Assembly (NCBI RefSeq): GCF_041052385.1
Contig: NZ_CP163439.1
Span: 930,001 to 994,000 of the forward strand
Direction: 5' to 3'
Length of the DNA: 64,000 bases
DNA from: Streptomyces sp. R28
GTDB taxonomy: Bacteria > Actinomycetota > Actinomycetes > Streptomycetales > Streptomycetaceae
Positions 1 to 7,588 of the stretch are shown piece by piece. Each line of letters opens with the position of its first letter. Position 1 is the stretch's first letter. The notes under the pieces were generated by a model. That model did not search any database, was not told where the DNA came from, and saw nothing but the letters and a program-made list of their open reading frames with translations. The position numbers and the translations under genes are program-made.

Positions 1-932
1 TCGCGACGTACCTCCCACCGCACCGCAGGCGGCTGCTGATCGCGGGCGCCGTGGCCCTCGCACCGCTGCCCGGGGGCCTGGCAAGCCTGGTCGCGGAGGA
101 CGGGGAGTTGGCGTACGCCGCGCTGTTCCCGGCCGGGCTGGTTGCCTTCACGGCCTGGGTGACACTCGGCCCGCTGTGGGCCTGGGACACGGCACGGCGA
201 CTGGACGAGGCGCGGCGACTGGAAGCGGAGCTGGCGGTCAAGGAGGAACGGCTGCGGTTCGCCGCCGACCTGCACGACATCCAAGGCCATCACCTCCAAG
301 TGATCGCTCTGAAGGGCGAATTGGCGGCGCGGCTCGTCGAGCTGGACCCGGCGCGTGCCGCCGCGGAGTTGAAGGAGATACGGCGGCTGGCGGCGGACAC
401 CCTCAGCGACACCCGGGCCGTGGTGCAGGGGTACCGCCGAACGACCCTGGAGGACGAGATCACCAACGCGACGCGGGTGCTGGCCGCCGCCGACATCGAC
501 GCGCGGATGGCCGTCGACCCCGGTGCCGCGGCCGCCCGCCTCACGGACTCCGCCCGCCACCTCCTCGGTCTGGTGATGCGGGAGGCCACCACCAACGTGC
601 TCCGGCACAGCCGGGCCGGGCGCGCCGAGGTCGACTACCGGATCGCCGGCGGTTTCGCCCGCCTGCGGGTGAGCAATGATGGCGCCGAGGAGCATCCCGC
701 CGCCCTGGAGGGCACGGGCCTGCGCGCCCTCGCCGAGCGGCTGGAGGCGGCCGGCGGCGAGCTGACCTGGACCCACGACGGTGACCGCTTCGAGGTCGCG
801 GCGGCGCTTCCGGCGAACCCACCGGGGTCCACGGGGCCGCCAGGGTTGACGGGGTCAATGGGGCCCACGGGGCCGACGGAAGCGCAGGAATCGCCGCAAT
901 CGCCGAACCCCGCGGACGGAGCCGCCCGATGA
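1..932 (+). CDS. Sensor histidine kinase, DesK/NarL type (5' end outside window)
   Basis: The reading frame is open to the left edge, so the N-terminus and probably most membrane segments lie upstream. A hydrophobic stretch (about nt 100-185) precedes a short coiled-coil linker. The HisKA_3 phosphoacceptor box is DLHDIQGHHLQ with the phosphorylatable His at nt 273-275, close to the DesK version. A HATPase_c domain follows, with an N-box around MREATTNVLRHS and a G-box in GTGLRALAERL. The kinase would autophosphorylate and pass phosphate to the response regulator whose ATG overlaps its stop by 4 nt. The last ~40 residues are odd: six uninterrupted Gly-X-Y triplets (nt 825-878) in a Pro/Thr/Ser-rich tail beyond the ATPase domain. 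The stimulus is unknown. Confidence 0.9.
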   Translation, partial: ATYLPPHRRRLLIAGAVALAPLPGGLASLVAEDGELAYAALFPAGLVAFTAWVTLGPLWAWDTARRLDEARRLEAELAVKEERLRFAADLHDIQGHHLQVIALKGELAARLVELDPARAAAELKEIRRLAADTLSDTRAVVQGYRRTTLEDEITNATRVLAAADIDARMAVDPGAAAARLTDSARHLLGLVMREATTNVLRHSRAGRAEVDYRIAGGFARLRVSNDGAEEHPAALEGTGLRALAERLEAAGGELTWTHDGDRFEVAAALPANPPGSTGPPGLTGSMGPTGPTEAQESPQSPNPADGAAR

Positions 933-1531
933 TCCGCCTGCTGATCGCCGACGACGAGGACCTGCTCAGAAGCGCCCTGGCCGCCCTGCTCGCGCTGGAG
1001 CCGGACCTCACCGTCGTCGCCGAGGCGGCCACCTCCACCGAGGCGGTACGGCTGGCCCGTGCGCACCGCCCCGACATCGCCGTCCTCGACCTGGAGATGC
1101 CGCCCACCGACGGGCTGCGCGCCGCCGAGGAGATCCGGGCCGAACTGGCCACGCAGATCGTCATGGTGACGCGGCACGCCCGACCCGCCGTGCTGCGCCG
1201 GGCGCTGGCCGCAGGCGTACGCGGCTTCGTCCCCAAGACGACCCAGGCGGCCCGACTGGCCGAGATCATCCGTGACATCGCCGACGGCCGACGCTACGTC
1301 GACCCGGACATCGCGGCCTCCGCGCTGACCGAGGACGACTGTCCCCTCACCGACCGCGAACTTCAGGTCCTGCGCGCCGCCCGCACCGGCGCGTCGATCG
1401 CCGAGATCGCCACCGACGTCCACCTCGCCCCCGGCACGGTCCGCAACTACCTCTCCGCCGCCATGTCCAAGCTCGGCACCCCGACCCGGCATGCGGCCGC
1501 CCACCGTGCCTGGGAGCAGGGCTGGATCTAG
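929..1531 (+). CDS. Two-component response regulator, NarL/LuxR type
   Basis: This 200-residue protein has a receiver domain (acidic pair D8-D9, phosphoacceptor D54 in AVLDLEMPP, conserved Lys near 104 in VPKTTQ) and a C-terminal LuxR-type helix-turn-helix (about 140-195, with LTDRELQVLRAA and IAEIATDVHLAPGTVRNY). It is the expected phosphorylation partner of the preceding kinase: its ATG overlaps the kinase stop (ATGA, 929-932), which implies translational coupling. The family resembles DesR, which in Bacillus controls a desaturase, but no such target is visible here. Phosphorylation probably promotes dimerisation and DNA binding. Confidence 0.93.
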   Translation: MIRLLIADDEDLLRSALAALLALEPDLTVVAEAATSTEAVRLARAHRPDIAVLDLEMPPTDGLRAAEEIRAELATQIVMVTRHARPAVLRRALAAGVRGFVPKTTQAARLAEIIRDIADGRRYVDPDIAASALTEDDCPLTDRELQVLRAARTGASIAEIATDVHLAPGTVRNYLSAAMSKLGTPTRHAAAHRAWEQGWI

Positions 1532-1600
1532 GCCGGATTCTCGGCCGGTTCTTCGCCCGGTTCTCGCCGGGACCGGCACCCCGCTCCCTCACCCGAGGTT

Positions 1601-2059
1601 TCACGGCCGCCCGGGAGCCAGCGGCTTCACGGCGGCCCCCGGAGCCCGCCTCCTCGGCACCGCCACGGCGCCGGACGCCGCGGCCTCGATGAGGCGGCGG
1701 AAGGTGGGGCACTCCATGTGGCTCGGCGCGGGGCAGGCCGCGGCGTGGTGCAGGGAGTCGCGCAGGACGCCCAGTTCGCGGATCCTTCGGTCCAGTTCCT
1801 CCGCCTTGGCCGCGAGCATCTGCCGGTCGATGCGGGGCTGTCCGTCCGGTGCGAACATGTGCGCGATCTCGTCGAGCGAGAAGCCGGCGGTCCGGCCCAT
1901 CGCGATCAGCGCCAGGCGCTCCAGCACGCCGGGGTCGTACTGACGGCGCAGCCCTCGCCTGCCGGTGGAGGCGATCAGCCCCTTTTCCTCGTAGTACCGC
2001 AGCGTCGAGGCGGGTACCCCCGCGCGCTGCGCCACCTCAGCGATGTCCAGGTGTGTCAT
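1601..2059 (-). CDS. MerR-family transcriptional regulator
   Basis: The 152-residue protein has an N-terminal winged helix-turn-helix of the MerR family (IAEVAQRAGVPASTLRYYEEKGLI, residues ~5-29, listed here in its overlapping halves AQRAGVPAS and TLRYYEEKGL). A coiled-coil dimerisation helix follows (~75-105). The effector region has two Cys eight residues apart in CPAPSHMEC, so a thiol or metal ligand is possible, but the four-Cys SoxR cluster motif is absent. The gene is divergent from a methyltransferase and a SoxR-box-like palindrome lies 9-26 nt upstream of its ATG, so it probably controls both itself and the methyltransferase. The inducer cannot be read from the sequence. Confidence 0.88.
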   Translation of the reverse strand: MTHLDIAEVAQRAGVPASTLRYYEEKGLIASTGRRGLRRQYDPGVLERLALIAMGRTAGFSLDEIAHMFAPDGQPRIDRQMLAAKAEELDRRIRELGVLRDSLHHAAACPAPSHMECPTFRRLIEAAASGAVAVPRRRAPGAAVKPLAPGRP

Positions 2060-2067
2060 CCGCTTGA

Positions 2068-2085
2068 CCTCAAGTCGACTTGAAG
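2068..2085. promoter_or_regulatory. Candidate MerR operator, SoxR-box-like dyad
   Basis: The 18-bp sequence CCTCAAGTCGACTTGAAG is a near-perfect inverted repeat centred on TCGA and almost identical to the enterobacterial SoxR box. On the plus strand it follows TTGACC (2064-2069), which could be the -35 box of the methyltransferase promoter, the usual MerR arrangement of operator between -35 and -10. A convincing -10 box was not found. Confidence 0.65.
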
Positions 2086-2133
2086 TAGCACGCTGTCATC
2101 AAGGCCCCAGGCACGCAAGCACAGGAGACGATC

Positions 2134-2985
2134 ATGGGCATGGAGCGCGGAAGTGACGACGAGCAGGCGGCCCGCTGGAACGGGCCCGGCGGACACGCCT
2201 GGGTCGAGGCACAGGCGGTGTTGGACGAGGTACTGAGGCCGTTCGAGGATCTCCTCCTCGAAGCGGTGGCCGCAGAGCACGCGGAACACGTGCTCGATGT
2301 CGGCTGCGGCACCGGCGGCACCACGGTGGCCGTCGCGCGACGGCTCGGTCCGGCGGGTCACTGCGTCGGCGTCGACATCTCCGAAACGATGATCACCGCC
2401 GCGCGGGCACGCGCCGAGCGGGAGGGCACCCCGGTGTCCTTCATCCGCGCCGACGCACAAGAGCACGTCTTCGAACCCGCCTCCTTCGACCTCGTCATCT
2501 CGCGTTTCGGCGTCATGTTCTTCAACGACCCGGTCCAGGCCTTCGCCAATCTTCGGCGCGCCGCCAGGGACGAGGCCGGACTCCGCTTCGTCACCTGGCG
2601 TGGCCCCGCGGAGAATCCGTTCATGACGACGGCCGAGCGCGCCGCGGCACCGATCCTGCCGAACCTCCCCGCGCGCCGGTCGGACGGGCCGGGACAGTTC
2701 GCGTTCGCGGACTCGGACCGGGTCCGCCGCGTCCTGGAGGAGAGCGGGTGGTCCGGGATCGACATCCGGCCGATCGACGTGACCTGCGCGCTCCCCGAGC
2801 GGGAGCTGGTCGGTTACTTCACCCGGCTCGGCCCCGTCGGTCAGGTGCTGCCCGAAGCGGACGAGCAGACCCGCGCAAGGGTCGTCGAAACGGTCCGCGC
2901 CGCGTTCGAACCGTATGTGCAGGGCTCGGAAGTCCGTTTCACCGCGGCCTGTTGGACGGTCGGCGCCAAGGCGAAACTTTCGTGA
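2134..2985 (+). CDS. Class I SAM-dependent methyltransferase
   Basis: The 283-residue protein has a Rossmann-type SAM-binding fold. Motif I is VLDVGCGTGG (~53-62), the acidic residue ending strand 2 is in GVDIS (~80), and a later motif is FDLVISRFGVMFF (~115-127). It resembles the UbiE/class I small-molecule methyltransferases. The substrate is not evident. The ATG at 2134 is preceded by AGGAG at suitable spacing; a second ATG at 2140 is possible. It is transcribed away from the MerR gene across a shared operator and is the obvious regulatory target. Confidence 0.88.
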   Translation: MGMERGSDDEQAARWNGPGGHAWVEAQAVLDEVLRPFEDLLLEAVAAEHAEHVLDVGCGTGGTTVAVARRLGPAGHCVGVDISETMITAARARAEREGTPVSFIRADAQEHVFEPASFDLVISRFGVMFFNDPVQAFANLRRAARDEAGLRFVTWRGPAENPFMTTAERAAAPILPNLPARRSDGPGQFAFADSDRVRRVLEESGWSGIDIRPIDVTCALPERELVGYFTRLGPVGQVLPEADEQTRARVVETVRAAFEPYVQGSEVRFTAACWTVGAKAKLS

Positions 2986-3074
2986 TCCCGGCACCCCTTC
3001 CGGTGCGCGGGGCGCCCGGCGCATAGTGAGGGAGCGGTTCTACGGGTCGGCCACTGGAACGGTGATTCAACGAG

Positions 3075-3785
3075 ATGACGCGGAAGAACGCCCTGGTGGT
3101 CCGAGGCGGCTGGGAGGGGCACCGGCCGGTCGAGGCCACGGAGCTGTTCCTGCCCTTCCTGCGCGGCAGCGGATACGCCGTCCGGGTCGAGGAGTCGACC
3201 GACGTCTACGCAGACAGCGCCGCGATGGCCGGCATCGATCTCGTCGTGCAGTGCGTCACGATGTCGCAGATCACCGCCGAGCAGCTGGCGGGGCTGAGCG
3301 CGGCGGTCGTGGCCGGTACCGGCTTCACCGGCTGGCACGGCGGCATCGCCGACTCGTTCCGCGCCTCCTCCGACTATCTCCACCTGGTGGGAGGGCAGTT
3401 CGCGACCCATCCGGGCAAGGAGCCGTGTGAACGCCAGGGCGCCCAGGAGGACAACTACCTGCCGCACGTCATCAACATCACGGAGTTGGGCCGCGAGCAC
3501 CCGATCACAGCGGGCATCGAGGACTTCGAGCTGCACACCGAGCAGTACTGGGTGCTCCACGACGACCTGATCGACGTGCTGGCCACCACCACCCATCCCG
3601 CCCGGCCGTGGCAGCCCTGGCACCGGCCGGTCACGTCACCGGCGGTCTGGACCCGCCGGTGGGGTGCCGGACGCGTCATGGTGGCGACTCCCGGGCACAG
3701 CCTGGACGTGCTGGAGAACCCGAACGTGCGCACCGTCATCGAGAGGGGCATGCTGTGGGCGACGCGCACCGCATCGGCGTCGTAG
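3075..3785 (+). CDS. ThuA-like domain protein
   Basis: The 236-residue protein matches the ThuA (trehalose utilisation) family, a glutamine-amidotransferase-like fold. Typical segments are the GTGFTGWHGGIADSF turn, the GREHPITAGIEDF strand and the late VWTRRWGAGRVMVATPGHS strand (each named only in part). ThuA-like proteins commonly sit beside Gfo/Idh/MocA dehydrogenases and act in oxidation of sugars through keto-sugars. Here the next gene is such a dehydrogenase and overlaps this one by 31 nt. The ribosome-binding site before the ATG is weak (ACGAG), so the start is likely but not certain. Sugar specificity is unknown. Confidence 0.87.
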   Translation: MTRKNALVVRGGWEGHRPVEATELFLPFLRGSGYAVRVEESTDVYADSAAMAGIDLVVQCVTMSQITAEQLAGLSAAVVAGTGFTGWHGGIADSFRASSDYLHLVGGQFATHPGKEPCERQGAQEDNYLPHVINITELGREHPITAGIEDFELHTEQYWVLHDDLIDVLATTTHPARPWQPWHRPVTSPAVWTRRWGAGRVMVATPGHSLDVLENPNVRTVIERGMLWATRTASAS

Positions 3786-4867
3786 GGCTCGGCGTCATCT
3801 CCCGCGCGTACCTGGACACGCTCGTCGGCCATCCCGCCGTACGCGTCACCGCGGTCGCCGACCTCGACGCCTCCCGGTCGGCCGCGGTCGCCGCCGAACT
3901 GCCCGGCGTCCGGGCGCTGAGCGTCGAGGAGTTGCTGAGCAGCCCCGACGTGGACACGGTGGTGAACCTCACCGTCCCCGCGGCCCACGCGGAGATCGCC
4001 CTCGGCGCCATCGGCCACGGCAAGAACGTCTACGGCGAGAAGCCGCTGGCCGCCGACCTCGCCGACGCGCACGCCGTGATGGAGGCCGCGGCGAAGGCAG
4101 GGGTCGGCGTGGGATGCGCGCCGGACACCGTCCTGGGCACCGGCATCCAGACGGCTCGCGCGGCCGTGGAGGCGGGGAGCGTCGGACGCCCCCAGTTCGC
4201 CTCGGCGGTGATGGTCACGCCGGGGCACGAACGCTGGCATCCTCACCCCGACTTCTACTACACCGCCGGGGGTGGCCCGCTGCTGGACATGGGCCCGTAC
4301 TATCTCGCGTCCTTGATCCACCTGCTCGGTCCGGTGCGTGCCGTGATCGGGGCGGGCGGGCGGCTGCGCGGCGAGCGCGTCATCGGTTCCGGGCCGCGTG
4401 CGGGCGAGCGGATCCCGGTCGAGGTGGACACCCATGTATCCGGCGTGCTCGAGCATATGGGCGGGACGCTGACGACGATCACGACGAGCTTCGACGGCGT
4501 GGCCACCACAGCCGCGCCGATCGAGGTCCACGGCGACGCGGGCACCCTCACGGTGCCGGATCCGAACCACTTCGACGGTGAGGTACGGCTCTTCGAACTC
4601 GGCGCGACGCAATGGCGCACGCTCCCGCCCTCGGCGGGCTACGTCGACGGCGCACGGGGCGTCGGCCTGCTCGACTTCGTCGCCGCCGGCGCACAGCGGG
4701 CGCCGCGCGCGAACGGCGCTCTCGCCCTGCATGTGCTGGAGACGATGAGCGCCCTCCTGCGCTCGTCGGCCGAGGGGCGCCGTATCGAGCTGACGACCTC
4801 GGCACAGCGGCCCGTTCCCGTTCCGCTGACGGCTGCGCGGGACTGGAGGGGACCCGCCGCCGGCTGA
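3755..4867 (+). CDS. Gfo/Idh/MocA-family oxidoreductase
   Basis: The 370-residue NAD(P)-dependent sugar or polyol dehydrogenase has an N-terminal dinucleotide fold (RIGVVGLGVISRAYL, ~5-19), the family EKP motif (YGEKPLAADLADA) whose Lys is used in catalysis, and a C-terminal substrate domain with GGGPLLDMGPYY. The GTG at 3755 is chosen because GAGAGGGG lies 6 nt upstream and the Rossmann fold begins immediately after it; longer frames upstream are non-homologous. The gene starts inside the ThuA-like gene, so the two are coupled and presumably act on the same sugar. Confidence 0.9.
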   Translation: MGDAHRIGVVGLGVISRAYLDTLVGHPAVRVTAVADLDASRSAAVAAELPGVRALSVEELLSSPDVDTVVNLTVPAAHAEIALGAIGHGKNVYGEKPLAADLADAHAVMEAAAKAGVGVGCAPDTVLGTGIQTARAAVEAGSVGRPQFASAVMVTPGHERWHPHPDFYYTAGGGPLLDMGPYYLASLIHLLGPVRAVIGAGGRLRGERVIGSGPRAGERIPVEVDTHVSGVLEHMGGTLTTITTSFDGVATTAAPIEVHGDAGTLTVPDPNHFDGEVRLFELGATQWRTLPPSAGYVDGARGVGLLDFVAAGAQRAPRANGALALHVLETMSALLRSSAEGRRIELTTSAQRPVPVPLTAARDWRGPAAG

Positions 4868-4888
4868 CCCGCGTCGCAGTGCGCGGAG

Positions 4889-6367
4889 TCAGTCCACGGG
4901 CCACGTGTGCGCGGGCGCGTTCAGGTGCATGTAGTCCATGTACGCCGTGGTCATCTGCCGCAGCGCCTCCCGCCGGTCGGCGGTGCCGCCCTTCTCCAGG
5001 TGGTGGACCGTCTCCGCCTGCCACAGGGCGCCGTTGCGGGCGGTGACGCAGCGCTGCTCGATGATGCCCAGCAGGGGTTCGCGCCACGCCGCGTCGATGC
5101 CGGCCAGCTCCAGACCCCGGTGGGCCAGGGGCAGCAGTCGCCGCAACACCAGTTCCGTGACCGGCACTTCGCCCATGCCGGGCCAGTACAGGCGGGCGTC
5201 GATGCCGTCGCGGGCCGCGGTGTGGAGGTTTTCCTCGGCGACCGAGAAGGACATCCGCGTCCAGACCGGCCGGTCCTCGTCGACCAGGGCGCGGGTCAGG
5301 CCGTAGTAGAAGGCGCCGTTGGCGATGATGTCCGCCACCGTGGGGCCGGCGGGCAGGACCCGGTTCTCGATGCGCAGATGCGGCCCGCTGCCGGTGACGG
5401 CGTAGACGGGGCGGTTCCAGCGGTAGATCGTGCCGTTGTGCAGGGTCAGTTCGCCCAGTTGCGGAATGCCGCCATGGTCGAGCATCTCCTGCGGGTCCTC
5501 GTCGTCGCACAGCGGCAGCAGCGCCGGGTAGTAGCGCACGTTCTCCTCGAACAGGTCGAACACGCTGGTGATCCACCGCTCGCCGAACCACACACGAGGC
5601 CGTACGCCCTGGGCCTTGATCTCCTGCGGGCGGGTGTCGGTGGCCTGCTCGAACAGGGGGATGCGGGTCTCGCGCCACAGCTCCTTGCCGAAGAGGAAGG
5701 GCGAGTTCGCGGCCAGGGCGATCTGTACGCCCACGACGGCCTGGGCGGCGTTCCAGTAGTCCGCGAACTCCTTCGGTGAGACCTGGAGGTGGAACTGGGT
5801 GCTGGTGCAGGCGGCCTCGGGGGTGATGGTGTCGGCGTACGTCGACAGGCGCTCCACGCCGTCCACCGTGATCCGCAGGTCCTCGCCCCGGGCCGCGAAG
5901 ATCTGCTCGTTGAGCAGCCGGTAGCGCGGATCGCCGGACAGGGCGGACTCGCCCACGTCCGCCTCCCCCAGGGTCGGCAGGATGCCGATCATGATCAGGT
6001 GCGCGCCCACGGCCGAGGCGCGTTCCTCCGCGTGGTTGAGCGCGTCGCGGATCGCCTGCTCCCACGCGCCGGGGCCACCCGTCGTCAGCTGCCGGGGCGG
6101 AATGTTGATCTCCAGGTTGAAGCGGCCCAGCTCGCTCGACCAGGCGGGATCGGCGATCGCCCGGAGGACGTCGGTGTTACGCATCGCCGGCAGGCCGTCG
6201 GCGTCCACCAGATTGAGCTCGATCTCCAGCCCGACCTGGGGGCGCTCGCTCTCGAACGTCGACTCGCGCAGCATCTGCGCCAGCACATCGAGGCAGGTGT
6301 GCATCTTCTCCCGGTAGCGGCGGCGGTCCTCCCGCGTGAACACCAGGGCCGGCACGTCACGTCCCAT
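4889..6367 (-). CDS. Glutamate-cysteine ligase family 2 (GCS2-like) enzyme
   Basis: The 492-residue protein belongs to the carboxylate-amine ligase/GCS2 superfamily. Typical segments are VGLEIELNLVD (~46-56), GRFNLEINIPPR, TSTQFHLQVSP, HLRIENRVLPAGPT and the helix after it. The family couples ATP to amide-bond formation between a glutamate-like donor and an amine such as cysteine. Streptomycetes make mycothiol rather than glutathione, so the physiological product is uncertain and a different amine acceptor is likely. A GGGAGGG sequence 7 nt upstream supports the ATG. It is convergent with the Gfo/Idh gene, separated by only 21 nt. Confidence 0.85.
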   Translation of the reverse strand: MGRDVPALVFTREDRRRYREKMHTCLDVLAQMLRESTFESERPQVGLEIELNLVDADGLPAMRNTDVLRAIADPAWSSELGRFNLEINIPPRQLTTGGPGAWEQAIRDALNHAEERASAVGAHLIMIGILPTLGEADVGESALSGDPRYRLLNEQIFAARGEDLRITVDGVERLSTYADTITPEAACTSTQFHLQVSPKEFADYWNAAQAVVGVQIALAANSPFLFGKELWRETRIPLFEQATDTRPQEIKAQGVRPRVWFGERWITSVFDLFEENVRYYPALLPLCDDEDPQEMLDHGGIPQLGELTLHNGTIYRWNRPVYAVTGSGPHLRIENRVLPAGPTVADIIANGAFYYGLTRALVDEDRPVWTRMSFSVAEENLHTAARDGIDARLYWPGMGEVPVTELVLRRLLPLAHRGLELAGIDAAWREPLLGIIEQRCVTARNGALWQAETVHHLEKGGTADRREALRQMTTAYMDYMHLNAPAHTWPVD

Positions 6368-6460
6368 CGTGCCCTCCCGAGTTCCCTCGGCGGATACCTC
6401 TCGTCCCAGCGTCGCACCTCGGACGGCACCCCAACAGTCGGCGCACGGCCGTCGCCCCGC

Positions 6461-7588
6461 TCACCGGAGGAGTCCGGCCTTCTCGCAGGCGGCCCGGAGC
6501 TTCGCCACGCAGATCTGGTCGACGGTGTACACGCCGTCCTTGACGAGTGTCTGCTCGATGGAGTCGGCCGTGACCGCCGTCGGGGTGAGCAGGACGGAGG
6601 GGATGCGCTTGGTGGTGGGGCTGTCGGTGTTCGTCCTGGCGATGTCCCGGACGTCCTCGCCACGCCCCAGGGCGACGGCCATGGCGGCGGCCGCGGTGGC
6701 TTCCGCCCGGAACGGTTTGTACACCGTCATGTACTGCTCGCCCTTGACGATGCGCCGTACCGCGTCGAGGTCGGCGTCCTGACCGGTGATCGGGGGCATC
6801 TGCCGGACACCGGCGCTCTTGAGAGCGGTGATGACGCCCGCGGCTATGGAGTCGTTGGCCGCCAGGACACCGCCGATCCGCTCCGGGCTCAGAGCCGCTA
6901 TGGCCGCGGCCATGTTGGTGTGGGCGTTCTCGGTGCTCCAGCCCAGGGTGTCGTACGACCTGCCGATCCTCACCTTGTTCTTGAGGACGGACAGCGCGCC
7001 GCTGCGGTACCACGCCGCGTTGGGGCTGGTGGGATCGCCGTTCATCATGACGACGTCGCGGGCATGCGCCTGGTCGCCCATGGCCTCGAGGAGGGCCTCG
7101 CCCTGGAGCCTGCCGACCTGTCCGCCGTCGAAGCTGACGAAGGCGGAGATCGGGCCTTCGGCGAGCCGGTCGTAGGCGACGACGGGAACGCCCGCCTTGC
7201 GGGCCTCCTGGATCGAGGAGCGCACCGCTCTGGTGTCGGCGGCGTCGAGGATCAGTACCCCGGCCCCCTTCGTGATCATGGAGGTCATCTGTTGCCGCTG
7301 CCTCGTCGCGTCGTTCTCGGCGTTGGCGTACAGCATGGTGCAGTCGGGGCACAGCTCCTTCAGCCGCTCCTCGATCAGCGGCTTGTCGGAGTGCTCCCAG
7401 CGGGGCACCGTGCGGCTCGGGAGCAGCAGGCCCACGGTGAAGCTGTCCGCGCCTGCCTTGCCGTCGTCCCCGCAGGCGGCCAGGGACACCGTCAGGAGTC
7501 CCGCGACGAGCGTTCCGATGACGCGCCGCACCCTGATGACGCGCCCCACACGGGTGACGCGCCGCGCACGGGTCGGCAGGATCCTCAT
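6461..7588 (-). CDS. Lone sugar ABC-type solute-binding lipoprotein
   Basis: This is a 375-residue type I periplasmic-binding fold of the XylF/ribose class. It has a basic N-terminus, a hydrophobic core and a lipobox ending SLAAC (Cys ~38), so it should be anchored outside the membrane. Core motifs include AYDRLAEGPIS and MMNGDP, shared with the binding protein at 10427-11530 across the full length; a CPDC pair matches CGDC there. Its ATG overlaps the stop of the SpoIIE phosphatase (ATGA, 7585-7588) and AGGAGG lies just upstream. No permease or ATPase is adjacent, so a sensor role or sharing of the nearby transporter is inferred. Confidence 0.9.
   Translation of the reverse strand: MRILPTRARRVTRVGRVIRVRRVIGTLVAGLLTVSLAACGDDGKAGADSFTVGLLLPSRTVPRWEHSDKPLIEERLKELCPDCTMLYANAENDATRQRQQMTSMITKGAGVLILDAADTRAVRSSIQEARKAGVPVVAYDRLAEGPISAFVSFDGGQVGRLQGEALLEAMGDQAHARDVVMMNGDPTSPNAAWYRSGALSVLKNKVRIGRSYDTLGWSTENAHTNMAAAIAALSPERIGGVLAANDSIAAGVITALKSAGVRQMPPITGQDADLDAVRRIVKGEQYMTVYKPFRAEATAAAAMAVALGRGEDVRDIARTNTDSPTTKRIPSVLLTPTAVTADSIEQTLVKDGVYTVDQICVAKLRAACEKAGLLR

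Noticed and set aside
1601..2059. Naming the MerR protein SoxR because of its SoxR-box-like site
   Set aside because: The iron-sulfur cluster Cys motif is missing; two Cys at different spacing do not support it.
4889..6367. Assigning gshA/glutathione synthesis
   Set aside because: The sequence is of the GCS2 superfamily, but streptomycetes rely on mycothiol, and no glutathione synthetase gene is adjacent; a family-level name is safer.
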